The notes: a model not told the origin generated them from the sequence alone. Shown: positions 46,028 through 55,279, numbered from the stretch's first letter. The stretch is 64,000 nucleotides of DNA from Mariniphaga sp. (GCA_024636975.1 JAGXGA010000060.1:46340-110339); one strand, 5' to 3'. A program made the numbers and translations.

Positions 46028-47797
46028 ATGAAAAAAACATACTTCTTGACAACCGCAGCAATCTTTGTTACCCACATTGTTTTTGGGCAAAATCTATATA
46101 TCCCGAAAGTTGATAACAGTACATACAAAGGAAAAGCCATGTTTGGCTACCAGGGTTGGTTTGCACACCCCGACGATAATAGTCCGAGACCCCATTACTG
46201 GCACTGGGGAAACATGGATCAGATTGGCACTGGTCCACTGGAAGTTGAAATGTTTCCGGACCTAAGGGAATTTTGCCCCGATGAACGTTTTCAAACCGCC
46301 TACACCTTCCCGAATGGCGATGTTGCCGAAGTTTTTTCTTCAGGTAACAGAAAAACCGTAATGCGCCACATGAAATGGGTAAGGGATTACAATACCGATG
46401 GAGTCTGGGTCCAGCGATTTATAAGTGAATATAACGATCGTGTTGTGATGGCATTTCGTGATAGTACCACCGTATTTGTTAAAGAAGGCAGCGAAAAATA
46501 TGGAAGGGTGTTCGCTATTATGTATGATGGTATTGCAAACCGCGTTGAGGAAATTAAAACAGACTGGAAACATTTGGTAGACAATCTCGAATTAACAGAT
46601 TCTGAAAGTTATTTACACCACAATAACAGGCCTTTGGTAGCACTTTGGGGATATACAGTTCGCAACGATGCAACGGTTGATCAGTTGGAAGAATTAATTG
46701 ATTTTTTTCATAACAATCCAGACTCTAAGTATAGAGCCTCCATAAAATTAGGTGTTAATGATAATTGGTTCAATAAAGATCAAAGATGGCAAGATGCATT
46801 AGCACAGGTTGAGGTGATCAGCCCGTGGAGTGTTGGCAGGTACAGCAACCAGAGCGGTTATAATAATTACATAAACAACCAGATTGTGCCAGGAATGAAC
46901 TGGAGCCAAAACCGTGGTATTTTATACGTCCCTGTCCTATTCCCGGGATTTTCGTGGCACAATTTACAGGAGGATAAACCCAAAAATCAAATACCCCGGG
47001 ATGGTGGAAACTTCTTTTGGATGCAGGCGAACGGAGCAATTAGCAAAAATGTTGAATCACTATATTTTGCCATGTTTGATGAAGTAGATGAAGGAACAGC
47101 TTTTTTCAAAACCGCTGAAAATGCATCTCAATCGCCAGCCCAGGAATACTGGCTGAACCTGGATGCGGATGGTTTCGATTTACCGAGCGACTGGTATTTA
47201 CGCGCTGCAGGAAAAGCGGCCGAAACACTCAGGGAAAACATAAACAACTCCAATGAACTTGGAGTTCCTGAAGAAGGAATTATGACCGTACTGCCCGGAA
47301 TTGAAAAATGTGCGATAACATTACATTTTCCGGCATTAAAGGACGTAACACTGCTTGAAATCAGTATCGACGGTGGAGATTCGTTTCCCTATTCGGTTGA
47401 CGTTAATGCAGGAAGTTTCGAAATTGGCGGGCTCGATGAAGGTATTTACGATATTTATGTAAGAGATACCTACTCGGTAAAAGAAGCTGTTCCTATGGGT
47501 AAAGTTTGTGTTGCTTCCGGCTGTTTAAGTACGTCAGTCAGAGATATTGATGAAAATTCAGTACTTCAAAATGTTATTGTTTATCCCAACCCGGTTCATT
47601 CCCGGATTACTGTTTCAGGATTATCTGGCCAGACAACGATTAAACTATCTGATTTGAATGGCAAAATACATCGTTCGGTAGTTTCAGAAGAAGAATCACA
47701 CCAAATAGATGTATCGTCGTTGCCACCTGCTTTATATATTTTATCCATTCAGAATGATGCCGGAAAAACGTTCAGGAGAATTAATAAAATCAAATAA
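46028..47797 (+). CDS. GH71/99-like glycoside hydrolase with T9SS tail
   Basis: A 589-aa protein with a signal peptide about 1-20 (FVTHIVFG-Q). The catalytic region (about 30-400) repeats the family marks: AMFGYQGWFAHPDDN, HMKWVRDYNTDGVWVQRFI, PLVALWGYTV, VLFPGFSWHNLQ and MFDEVDEGTAFFK. A small beta-sandwich (about 410-490) precedes a C-terminal T9SS sorting domain (NVIVYPNPVHSRITVSGL to the end). It is therefore probably surface-exposed, unlike the tail-less paralogue at 43235. That split is consistent with surface and periplasmic steps of the same depolymerisation. It is 108 bp after the sulfatase and 32 bp before the GH99 gene. Confidence 0.87.
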   Translation: MKKTYFLTTAAIFVTHIVFGQNLYIPKVDNSTYKGKAMFGYQGWFAHPDDNSPRPHYWHWGNMDQIGTGPLEVEMFPDLREFCPDERFQTAYTFPNGDVAEVFSSGNRKTVMRHMKWVRDYNTDGVWVQRFISEYNDRVVMAFRDSTTVFVKEGSEKYGRVFAIMYDGIANRVEEIKTDWKHLVDNLELTDSESYLHHNNRPLVALWGYTVRNDATVDQLEELIDFFHNNPDSKYRASIKLGVNDNWFNKDQRWQDALAQVEVISPWSVGRYSNQSGYNNYINNQIVPGMNWSQNRGILYVPVLFPGFSWHNLQEDKPKNQIPRDGGNFFWMQANGAISKNVESLYFAMFDEVDEGTAFFKTAENASQSPAQEYWLNLDADGFDLPSDWYLRAAGKAAETLRENINNSNELGVPEEGIMTVLPGIEKCAITLHFPALKDVTLLEISIDGGDSFPYSVDVNAGSFEIGGLDEGIYDIYVRDTYSVKEAVPMGKVCVASGCLSTSVRDIDENSVLQNVIVYPNPVHSRITVSGLSGQTTIKLSDLNGKIHRSVVSEEESHQIDVSSLPPALYILSIQNDAGKTFRRINKIK

Positions 47798-47829
47798 GCG
47801 TTTACTGTTAAGAACAAAAAAATATTAAA

Positions 47830-49227
47830 ATGAAGTTTAGAATATTAGTCGCATTTGTTATCCTGTCTTCAATTGGGGCAACCAGTTGTGATAAAAACAA
47901 CAATCAACCCCCGGTTATTGTGGATGTTGTTCCCGGTGTTGAAAAAACAACCTTTATGAATACCATCCGTTTTACTGCATCTGTTGATGACGATGATAAT
48001 TCAGCACTATCATTTAACTGGTCGGGCAGTTGTGGAAACCTGATCGGCGAAACCAACAGCAGTTCCGTTTCATGGCAAGCACCGGGCGAAGAAAGCACTT
48101 GTGAAATTAAAGTAACGGTAACTGACGGTGAATTTTCTGATGAATATTCATTTTCAGTTAAGGTTGAAAAACCACTAGAGCCTGAAGAACCTTCGCCTCC
48201 GCTGGTCGGGGTCTATTATTATCCGTGGCATGGAGGTTCTAACTTTCATGGAAGAAAATATTTAAGAGAATATCTTGTTCCCGTGCAAACACCGGAGTTA
48301 GGTGAATACAATGACAGAGACGATGAAGTAATTTCACAGCATCTGGAATGGTGCGAATATGCGGGAATCGGTTTGTGGGTCAGTAGCTGGTGGGGCCCCG
48401 GCAGAATGACCGATATAACATTAAAAGATCATATCTTAACGCACCCCGATTTAAATGACATGAAAATTGCTTTGTTCTATGAAACTTCAGGACGCATGGA
48501 TGAGTTTACGGATGTTTCAAATGTAGCCTCTGATATTAGCTATATGGCTGAGAACTATTTTAACCATCCCAATTATTATAAAATAGGCGGCCGGCCGGTA
48601 TTATTTATTTACCTGACTCGGGTTTTATCGGGAAATGGTGTTCTGGAAACTACCTTAGATATTATCAGAGGTGAAGCGAACCAGGCTGGTTTTGACATAT
48701 ATATTGTAGGCGATCAGGTTTTTGGTCAACCACCATCATCTGCAAACCAGATTGCATTACTGGATGGAATAACAAACTATGATGTTTATGGAAGCTCAGG
48801 AGGGAGAATGTATGCCACACAGGAAAAAGTGGAAGATTACTACTCTGCACAATCAGGCTGGAAAGCCTTGGCAAATCAGGCAGGAGTTAGTTATGTTCCG
48901 GCTGCCTCGCCCGGATTTAACGATAGAGGTGTAAGAGATGGACATATTCCGCTATCCAGAAAGTTGACGGAAAATGATGAATTCGGCTCTTTATTTAAAG
49001 CAATGCTCAATGAGGCACTTAAATTAACCGATCCTGATATTGATAATTTATTACTCATTACTTCATGGAATGAATGGCATGAAGACACCCAAATAGAACC
49101 TGTAACCGCTGCATCTCCTACTAATAAAGACAAAAGCTCTTCCGGAGAAGAATATACAGTTGGACTGGAATATGAAGGTTATGGATTGAGGTATCTTGAA
49201 ATCCTTAAAGAAGCAGTTGGGCAATAG
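47830..49227 (+). CDS. GH99 endo-alpha-mannosidase/mannanase lipoprotein
   Basis: A 465-aa lipoprotein (SSIGATSC lipobox). Residues about 25-115 form a PKD/Ig-like domain (FTASVDDDDNSALSFNWSGS). The catalytic domain (about 125-460) is canonical GH99: GVYYYPWHGGSNFHG, LGEYNDRDDEVISQHLEW, GLWVSSWWGPG, YVPAASPGFNDRG and SWNEWHEDTQIEPV. The two catalytic glutamates are E415 and E418 (ExxE). GH99 enzymes cleave internally at alpha-1,2-linked mannose or glucose-mannose units with retention. This is the best single clue that the locus targets an alpha-mannan-type glycan. It is the last gene of the plus-strand enzyme run. Confidence 0.93.
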   Translation: MKFRILVAFVILSSIGATSCDKNNNQPPVIVDVVPGVEKTTFMNTIRFTASVDDDDNSALSFNWSGSCGNLIGETNSSSVSWQAPGEESTCEIKVTVTDGEFSDEYSFSVKVEKPLEPEEPSPPLVGVYYYPWHGGSNFHGRKYLREYLVPVQTPELGEYNDRDDEVISQHLEWCEYAGIGLWVSSWWGPGRMTDITLKDHILTHPDLNDMKIALFYETSGRMDEFTDVSNVASDISYMAENYFNHPNYYKIGGRPVLFIYLTRVLSGNGVLETTLDIIRGEANQAGFDIYIVGDQVFGQPPSSANQIALLDGITNYDVYGSSGGRMYATQEKVEDYYSAQSGWKALANQAGVSYVPAASPGFNDRGVRDGHIPLSRKLTENDEFGSLFKAMLNEALKLTDPDIDNLLLITSWNEWHEDTQIEPVTAASPTNKDKSSSGEEYTVGLEYEGYGLRYLEILKEAVGQ

Positions 49228-49457
49228 AAATATGCCGGTATCGTTTCGGTTTCGGTAAATAGGAATTTAGTCTTCACTTGCAACAACAATCATTGATGGA
49301 CCTGCAGGAGGAAAGAATTAGATATTTCCGAATAAAAGGATCAGGACTTTAATTTTTTCAACTTTTAGTTCCATTGTCCACAATTTTTTTCTTGATACCA
49401 GATAATTCAGTTACTTTTTCAGGATATAAAAAATAAAGATATTGATTTTCCTTCACA

Positions 49458-49877
49458 TCATTTTCTTAATTTCGTTTTACAATTCAAACAAAAATCCCGA
49501 TGTACAGAAATCCCTGAACCGCAGACATCACAAGTCCATCTAATTTGCTCATTTACCAGAAATCTTTCCAGTCCGTTCTCTTTTATAAAATTGAGATTAT
49601 CTAACATGCTCATACCATATTTTGTCCGATAACGATTATCAAGGCGCTTTAACCTTGAACAAGGATACTTATCACAATCGTAACAAAATCCTGATTCTGT
49701 TTTGGCTAATGACTCACAATTTATTATGGTGCAACTTCTGCAAGAACCAGGTTTATTTTTATCATCTTTTCTAAAACATCCTCCACATGGATTCTTATCC
49801 CTCAAATATCCAATGCATAAACCACAGTTCATTCCACAAGCTGCAATCAGTCCCTGATATTTTTGTTCCTGAATCAT
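49458..49877 (-). CDS. DUF3795 cysteine-rich protein
   Basis: A 139-aa cytoplasmic protein with about 18 cysteines. The N-terminus IAACGMNCGLCIGYL, then NPCGGCFRKDD, SCRSCTIINC and FCYDCDKYPCSRL are the DUF3795 signature, probably a zinc- or iron-sulfur-binding fold. The C-terminus adds a zinc-ribbon-like pair (WTCDVCGSGISVHRDFCLNC). Function is unknown. It is isolated on the minus strand after the glycan locus, with 180-230 bp of featureless DNA on each side. Confidence 0.85.
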   Translation of the reverse strand: MIQEQKYQGLIAACGMNCGLCIGYLRDKNPCGGCFRKDDKNKPGSCRSCTIINCESLAKTESGFCYDCDKYPCSRLKRLDNRYRTKYGMSMLDNLNFIKENGLERFLVNEQIRWTCDVCGSGISVHRDFCLNCKTKLRK

Positions 49878-50059
49878 ATCACTGTTTATTATAAATCGTA
49901 ATCATTTGGTCTGAATTAATCATTGATGCAGGAGAAATTATTTTAACATTTATCTGAAAAATTAATCCAGTTTCTCAAGACTCAGAAAGGCACCTAACGG
50001 CCTTGATAATATTCGTTTCAACGAATTTAAACTATTTATTGGCAGTTGTTTTCATCCAT

Positions 50060-50965
50060 TTAATTGTCTAAATGTAATTCTATTAAAATTGGCAAATGAT
50101 CCGATAGTCTAAGAACAGTGTCAGAGGAAATAATCTTAGCTTTGGTAACTTTGTTCGCTAAATTTTTGGATGCAAAAAAATAATCCAATCTCCTTTGATC
50201 TCCATGTTCGCCTTCCTTTTCTATTAATGTTGGAAAACTCCCGAAAAAATTATAAGCAGAGGTTCTCGAACCAGCCTCAAGGTCAATAAATCCAAAGTCC
50301 ATTACTTCCTGAATTACTGTATAATCCAACTTGCCATTGTTCAGGTTTTTTTCGTTGTACAGTGAATCACGTTCATTGAAAAAAGGTTCAAGCCTACCAT
50401 GGGAGTAGTATATTGAATCAAGTGGAGAAAAAGTATTAAAGTCTCCAGCCATGATAACTTGTGAACCTGATGGAAGTTCATTAATGTTCCGAATGATTTG
50501 ATTGATTTCATTCTTCCTGATTTCCCAGTTGGAAGGATGTAAATGAATTACATAAAAGTAAATTTGCTTTATCCTGACCCGTAATAATCCATGATGGAAG
50601 CCTTTTCTGATTACTTTTATATCCTCTATAGGATATCGCGAAGTTATCCCTGTGGGAAACCCTTCCTCTTTAAGTAATACACTATAATCATGACCGTAAC
50701 TTTTTGCATCTTCAGCCAATTTTTGATGTGTATAATCATTAAGCTCCTGAAGTGAAACAATATCAGGTCGTTGCTCAATCATCCATGAAATCCAGGTCTT
50801 TTTTCTTTCGGGTACTTTGGTAAATCCATACCAAACGTTGTAGCTAATGATTCTTAAATTATCAGATTCTTCTTTTATTCTCTTATTCTTTGAATTACAC
50901 GAATAAAAAAAGATAGCCAATAAAGTGATTATAACTGTTAATGTGATGGTTACATATCTATTCAT
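50060..50965 (-). CDS. EEP-family phosphohydrolase lipoprotein
   Basis: A 301-aa member of the endonuclease/exonuclease/phosphatase superfamily with a lipobox (LLAIFFYSC). Catalytic motifs are RIISYNVWYGF (Asn), DIVSLQELNDY (Glu), YVIHLHPSNW, VIMAGDFNTFSP and the C-terminal RLSDHLPILIEL. It is a different branch from the EEP protein at 25674, which retains a longer QEGLKEQ segment and is not a lipoprotein. Substrate is unknown. Its 5' flank (50966-51166) holds no recognisable gene. Confidence 0.86.
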   Translation of the reverse strand: MNRYVTITLTVIITLLAIFFYSCNSKNKRIKEESDNLRIISYNVWYGFTKVPERKKTWISWMIEQRPDIVSLQELNDYTHQKLAEDAKSYGHDYSVLLKEEGFPTGITSRYPIEDIKVIRKGFHHGLLRVRIKQIYFYVIHLHPSNWEIRKNEINQIIRNINELPSGSQVIMAGDFNTFSPLDSIYYSHGRLEPFFNERDSLYNEKNLNNGKLDYTVIQEVMDFGFIDLEAGSRTSAYNFFGSFPTLIEKEGEHGDQRRLDYFFASKNLANKVTKAKIISSDTVLRLSDHLPILIELHLDN

Positions 50966-51166
50966 TCTGGAAGTAATTTGTCGTTCTAATCAATTTAAAT
51001 CATAGTGCGGGACTTCAAGACACTTCACTATCAACCCGCTACGATATTTATTAAATGCTTTAGAATTCAGGACTTACTGGCAATCCAATTCAAATCCACA
51101 GTTGATAACAGAACCAGCCCCGCTCTGAAATATGTACTTTGAATACAACTGACTTTTATTCATTTT

Positions 51167-52426
51167 TTACTTTTTGGGAACAACAAAAATATCATACGCC
51201 ATTGACACTTCATTGTAACGTACAAATTGTGTCTCCTTTCCATTTTTCCAGTATTTCGGCACTGTAAAAGATTCATGATGTTCATTTGTTAATACATAAA
51301 CATCTCCATTTGATGATGTTAATTTACAAGTTTCACCAAATATGGTTCTTTCTGAAAGTCTTTCTTCAATACCATCAACCCATAAAATTGCATAACTGTG
51401 TGCATCAGTATTATTGTATGCAATACCTGAAACGTAAATGATTCCGTCGGCAATTGTCATTGAACGCCCTAATGTAGCTGTATTGTTTTCTGACAAAATA
51501 TAACCATTACCATCTACCCAGTATTTGGCACGAACCACATTATTTACAGATTCATTAACCAAGGTATAAACTTTGTTATCTTTTACGTAAATATCCTGAG
51601 CATTGGCAGTTGTATTTCTTGTAATTTCGATTTCTTTACCATTTTTCCAATATTTTGCAATCTCGTTATCCCCATTATTATAGTCAGCTTTATAACCAGC
51701 AATGTAAACATCTCCATTATTGACTGTAACAGCATTCGCTATTGAAAAATTCCCTCCACTATCAAGATGAGTTGCAACACCATTCTTCCAAAATGTAGCA
51801 ATATATAATCCAGTGCTATCTACTTCATAGCCTGTTACGTAAACGTTGTTATCAGATACTGCCAGGTCGGTAACTCCACTTTTATGTTCAGATAAAATAA
51901 ATTCCTGGTCGTTTATCCAGTATTTTGCAATTGGAAAACCTTTGTCTGTATAATCATCAGCAGCAACATAAACGTTGTCGTTATGCACTTTAATTGATTT
52001 GCCAATAATTCTGTTTTTTGATTCTGTTATCTGTGTTGGAAATCCGTTTTTCCAGTACAATAATATTTTCCCGTGATCTCCTAAAATGTAGACATCATTA
52101 TCTTCATCATAGACTCCATTTACTGTAATATGGCATGAATAACTTTGAACTTCGTTTACCATAGTATAAACCGAGGCTACTCCAGGCGCAACGCCTGTAA
52201 TAGTTCCTTTGTCGACAACAACTATGTTTGTATCGGTACTAAACCACTCAATCGATAACTCTTTGGGCTTTTCCGGATAATATTTTTCAATTGATATAGT
52301 CGATTCCTCATTTACCCGAAGTAAAATATCTTTTTTATTAAGCTCAACATATGATAAAGTTTCAAGCTTTTTTTCGCATGAATAACAACAAATAATAATA
52401 AATATAATGAGGATATTGGTTTTCAT
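51167..52426 (-). CDS. Lipoprotein with BIG2-like domain and YWKNG propeller-like repeats
   Basis: A 419-aa lipoprotein. The frame is open to an upstream TTG, but the ATG at 52426 starts a lipoprotein signal (IIFIIICCYSC). Residues about 30-110 form a bacterial Ig-like (BIG2) domain (ITGVAPGVASVYTMV). The rest is about seven ~45-residue units, each with a (Y/F)W(K/V/I)(N/D)G core followed by a VYV.G or IYVSG strand: YWKNGFPTQI, YWINDQEFIL, FWKNGVATHL, YWKNGKEIEI, YWVDGNGYIL, LWVDGIEERL, YWKNGKETQF. This is most consistent with a beta-propeller of unknown ligand. No catalytic residues are evident. Confidence 0.8.
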   Translation of the reverse strand: MKTNILIIFIIICCYSCEKKLETLSYVELNKKDILLRVNEESTISIEKYYPEKPKELSIEWFSTDTNIVVVDKGTITGVAPGVASVYTMVNEVQSYSCHITVNGVYDEDNDVYILGDHGKILLYWKNGFPTQITESKNRIIGKSIKVHNDNVYVAADDYTDKGFPIAKYWINDQEFILSEHKSGVTDLAVSDNNVYVTGYEVDSTGLYIATFWKNGVATHLDSGGNFSIANAVTVNNGDVYIAGYKADYNNGDNEIAKYWKNGKEIEITRNTTANAQDIYVKDNKVYTLVNESVNNVVRAKYWVDGNGYILSENNTATLGRSMTIADGIIYVSGIAYNNTDAHSYAILWVDGIEERLSERTIFGETCKLTSSNGDVYVLTNEHHESFTVPKYWKNGKETQFVRYNEVSMAYDIFVVPKK

Positions 52427-52857
52427 AGTTCTAGTTCTTTTGTTCAATTTTGTTATTATTTTAGGTTGCCGTTAAAGGTTCAGTGCAAGTTTCTGGTGAA
52501 GGTTGCATGCGATTTCCTCCCGAGTATGCAGGAACGGAAACCAGACCGTGAACCTGCCGATAGCGCACCACCAGCCGCAGCCCTAGAATTAGCACAACCC
52601 GGCAAAGTAATTTTATGTATTTATTTAATCTTCAAATTCTTTTTTAAACTTGAAAAGCTCTATGCCATATACCAGTTGGGCATTTATAGGCTGATAATTT
52701 ATTCATGTTCAAATTTATTCAAAATCTCTCACAATTGTGATAGAATAAGTGAACTAAAATCTCTCACAGCTGCGGTAGATTCCTTTTTGGCTGTAACGTT
52801 TTATTAGCAAGTTTTAATGCACTTCGACTCTTTAAAAAATCAAAATAAAAAAATGTG
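52427..52857. other. Intergenic region with a GC-rich insert
   Basis: About 430 bp between the YWKNG lipoprotein and the S41 gene. Bases ~52465-52605 are noticeably GC-richer than both flanks and have low coding character. A 113-codon plus-strand frame there has an unnatural composition and no signal or domain. I see no RNA gene or terminator hairpin. Confidence 0.5.
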
Positions 52858-54666
52858 TTACCAGGCGCCCTCGTTTTTTATAATTTCAATCGCTTTTTCC
52901 AAGAGTTCATCCCTTCCTTCCCGAATCCCTTGAATGGTAGGTTTTACCTCAATATCGGGAACTATGCCAATACGCTGAGTTCCTCTCCCATCAGGATAAT
53001 AAACACCAATACCTGAAATCCCGGCTTTTAATCCTCCCGGTAACGGGATTAATGAGACATTTCCGTCAGCTCCTTGCGTTTGACTACCAATTATAACCGT
53101 ATTATCCCCGGCCCTGAATGCCATAGCGGTATATTCGGCTTGACTTATGGTTTCTTCATTCACAATGACGACTAATTTTCCCTGAAAATATTTTTCTGAT
53201 CCAGGATTTCCAAAATCATATAAGCTACCACGGTTTCCTGGGTTATTATTTAAAATCGACACATTACGACTAAAATTAAATTCTCCCGGATTATTTAAAT
53301 TTGATGTTGTAAATTTCGCAAAAGGCTTTCTTTTTGAAGTAAAAAATTCACCCAATGCAAAAGGCACAAAAGTGGCAGGATAATTCCGAATATCAATGAT
53401 GATTCCTTTCGCATTTATAAAAGACTTTTTAATATGGGATATTTCTGTTTCTTTAATGGTTTCAAGTGTAATATATCCGATAAACATAGAATCTTTATCA
53501 ATCATTATACTGTCATAAGACAATTTACTATTTGGTTCGTCCATATTCAAATCAGACCTTTCATACATTGTTAATTCTTTTTGTTTTATTGTTCCGGAAG
53601 AATTATAAACGATATGAATTGAATTATTATTCGAACGTACCAAATCGGTTGCCATGTAATACATTCTTGCTGCTTCGTTCGATGCCGGATAATATGATTT
53701 GATACTGTCGATGATATATTCTATCTTTTTGCCGTTTACATGGGTTATGAAGTCGCCAATTTCTAAACCTGCAGTTTCTTTCAATTTCGGCTTGAAATAG
53801 TCAGTAACTGTTAATTTATTTTCAATAAACCGAACCAGAAAAGGCGCATACTTTGTTCCTCTCAATGAGTCTATTTCATTCGTTCTAAGAGGCGCATATC
53901 TTGTTCCTCTCACCAGGTCTTTTTCATTTGCTTCTAAAAGAAATCTTGCATGCGTATCATTGGTTTCGCCTGCAAGTTGAAGTACGGCCAATTGATATTC
54001 CAATGCCGTTTTTGCATTAATAAATATAGGGATATATTCTCTCAATACTTCATCCCATTTTTTGTCCGTTAAATACTTATATGGGAAAAAATATTGGATT
54101 ATGTTCCAGTACCGATACAACGCCAATAAACGAAGATTTTTGTCGGGAAAAGAAGTTGAATAAGCTTGTTCGTTTAAAAATTCAGGATTACCATCATAAT
54201 ACGCCTTCTTAATATAATAATGATTTCCCTGGTGCCTGTTTTGATAGATTTCTTTTATCTTTTCTTTTAAGCCAGCGCTCATATTTCCGTTTTCAACCCA
54301 TGAAAAATCAGGTTTTTGATAAGCATCGGCAGCTGTTTCCTTACAGGTGGTACATTCAGGCAATTCACCGTAATTTTCTATCCATCGGAGTAGTGATTTG
54401 TCCCGCTGCCTGGTATTGTTTACGTTCATGTATTCCGGCAAAAACTGAAACAGTTCATCATCCCAATCATATTTACCTTTTCCAACTTCAGGGTGATGAT
54501 ACTTTAAAAAACCCCAGGTCTTTCCCAGTAATTCCAGGTTGGTTATCAAAAAGTCTTCTTCGGTTTGCGACTCAGCATATGAATCAGAATTCGGACTTTT
54601 AGTTTGACCGCAACCTGATAAAATTATGGTTGAAAGCAGGAGAAATAGAAAAAGATGAGTTTTAAT
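52858..54666 (-). CDS. S41-family peptidase lipoprotein with probable ATT start
   Basis: A tail-specific (C-terminal-processing) S41 protease of 602 aa if read from 54666. The PDZ segment (GLEIGDFITHVNGKKIEYI) precedes the S41 core: GIIIDIRNYP, VVIVNEETISQAEYTAM with the likely nucleophile Ser, and TQGADGNVSLIPLPGG. The first conventional start (TTG, 54549) would leave the protein without an export signal. However, the frame continues upstream for 39 more codons that encode a clear lipoprotein signal (HLFLFLLLSTIILSGCG), with a stop just before. The only start-like codon in that stretch is ATT at 54664-54666, where ATG would be expected before KTHLFLF. So the gene either uses a rare ATT start or has lost its start codon. 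Confidence 0.8.
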   Translation of the reverse strand: MKTHLFLFLLLSTIILSGCGQTKSPNSDSYAESQTEEDFLITNLELLGKTWGFLKYHHPEVGKGKYDWDDELFQFLPEYMNVNNTRQRDKSLLRWIENYGELPECTTCKETAADAYQKPDFSWVENGNMSAGLKEKIKEIYQNRHQGNHYYIKKAYYDGNPEFLNEQAYSTSFPDKNLRLLALYRYWNIIQYFFPYKYLTDKKWDEVLREYIPIFINAKTALEYQLAVLQLAGETNDTHARFLLEANEKDLVRGTRYAPLRTNEIDSLRGTKYAPFLVRFIENKLTVTDYFKPKLKETAGLEIGDFITHVNGKKIEYIIDSIKSYYPASNEAARMYYMATDLVRSNNNSIHIVYNSSGTIKQKELTMYERSDLNMDEPNSKLSYDSIMIDKDSMFIGYITLETIKETEISHIKKSFINAKGIIIDIRNYPATFVPFALGEFFTSKRKPFAKFTTSNLNNPGEFNFSRNVSILNNNPGNRGSLYDFGNPGSEKYFQGKLVVIVNEETISQAEYTAMAFRAGDNTVIIGSQTQGADGNVSLIPLPGGLKAGISGIGVYYPDGRGTQRIGIVPDIEVKPTIQGIREGRDELLEKAIEIIKNEGAW

Positions 54667-54756
54667 CCGTAATTATTTTAATTAAATACTAAAGCTAAGA
54701 GTTTTTAGCTTAAGGGCAACGCCCAAAATACTAAAAAAACCTTCTATAAGCACATA

Positions 54757-54840
54757 GCCTTAAACCCGGGGGTGTAGCCTGCCCGACTTATCATTCAGGC
54801 GGGTTCAATCCCCGCTACCGGCGGGAAGCGCCGCTATGAG
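54757..54840. other. GC-rich structured spacer with a tRNA T-arm-like hairpin
   Basis: In a very AT-rich gap, bases 54799-54815 read GCGGG-TTCAATC-CCCGC, a perfect 5-bp stem with a canonical T-loop. No matching acceptor stem or complete D- and anticodon arm can be built around it, so this is not a functional tRNA. It may be a tRNA 3'-end relic or an attachment-site scar at the left edge of the accessory region. Confidence 0.35.
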
Positions 54841-54863
54841 TCCTATTTATTAGCAACCGTAGA

Positions 54864-55199
54864 TTATGCAATCTTAAATTCTTCGTCTAATAATTCAACA
54901 TTAAAATTTACTTTTGCTTTTAATGCTCTAAATACCCTTAAAATTGTATCAATCGTTACGTTTTTGGCATTTCTCTCAATCCGTGATATTTGGGATTTTT
55001 GTACTCCAATCAATTCGCCTAATTGAGATTGGGTCAAATGTCTCTCTTTTCGTGTTTGCTTAATCATTTCTCCGAGCAAATCAAGTCGTAATTCGTACTC
55101 ATATTTATCTCTTTTATCAGTACCGACTTTACCTAAATGTTTGTCTTTTGCCTCGTCTAATGTATAAATTCTCAATTTTGTATTTTCCATGACTGTCAT
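54864..55199 (-). CDS. HigA-like antitoxin, XRE family
   Basis: A 111-aa protein with an XRE-type helix-turn-helix (about 45-95: LTQSQLGELIGVQKSQISRI then NAKNVTIDTILRVFRAL) and a helical N-terminal extension typical of HigA-type antitoxins that bind a HigB/Gp49-like toxin. The start at 55199 overlaps the stop of a truncated toxin frame; an internal ATG at 55190 is also possible. The upstream palindrome at 55288-55305 over the -7 box suggests that it still represses its own promoter. Since the toxin is deleted, the antitoxin is an orphan. Confidence 0.85.
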   Translation of the reverse strand: MTVMENTKLRIYTLDEAKDKHLGKVGTDKRDKYEYELRLDLLGEMIKQTRKERHLTQSQLGELIGVQKSQISRIERNAKNVTIDTILRVFRALKAKVNFNVELLDEEFKIA

Positions 55200-55279
55200 T
55201 TTTTTTTTGAATTCTCATCAATCGAATCAAGCAAGTCCCAGACTTCTCCAAGTAAAATGACATCAAATTTTTGTTTCAT
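55196..55279 (-). pseudogene. HigB-type toxin, internally deleted to 27 codons
   Basis: The minus strand upstream of the antitoxin reads MKQKFDVILLGEVWDLLDSI then DENSKKK and TGA. This is the N-terminus expected of a Gp49/HigB-like mRNA-interferase toxin, normally ~110 aa. The frame ends in a run of ten A that runs straight into the antitoxin start (ATGA overlap). The C-terminal three quarters, including the catalytic region, are missing, while the promoter and start region are intact. Confidence 0.65.

Noticed and set aside
52466..52807. 113-codon plus-strand frame
   Set aside because: It lies wholly in an intergenic region with a GC-rich block, has mixed composition, no signal or family pattern, and points against both neighbours.
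54757..54840. Functional tRNA gene
   Set aside because: Only the T-arm fits; no acceptor stem pairing or 7-nt anticodon loop with a usable stem can be formed.
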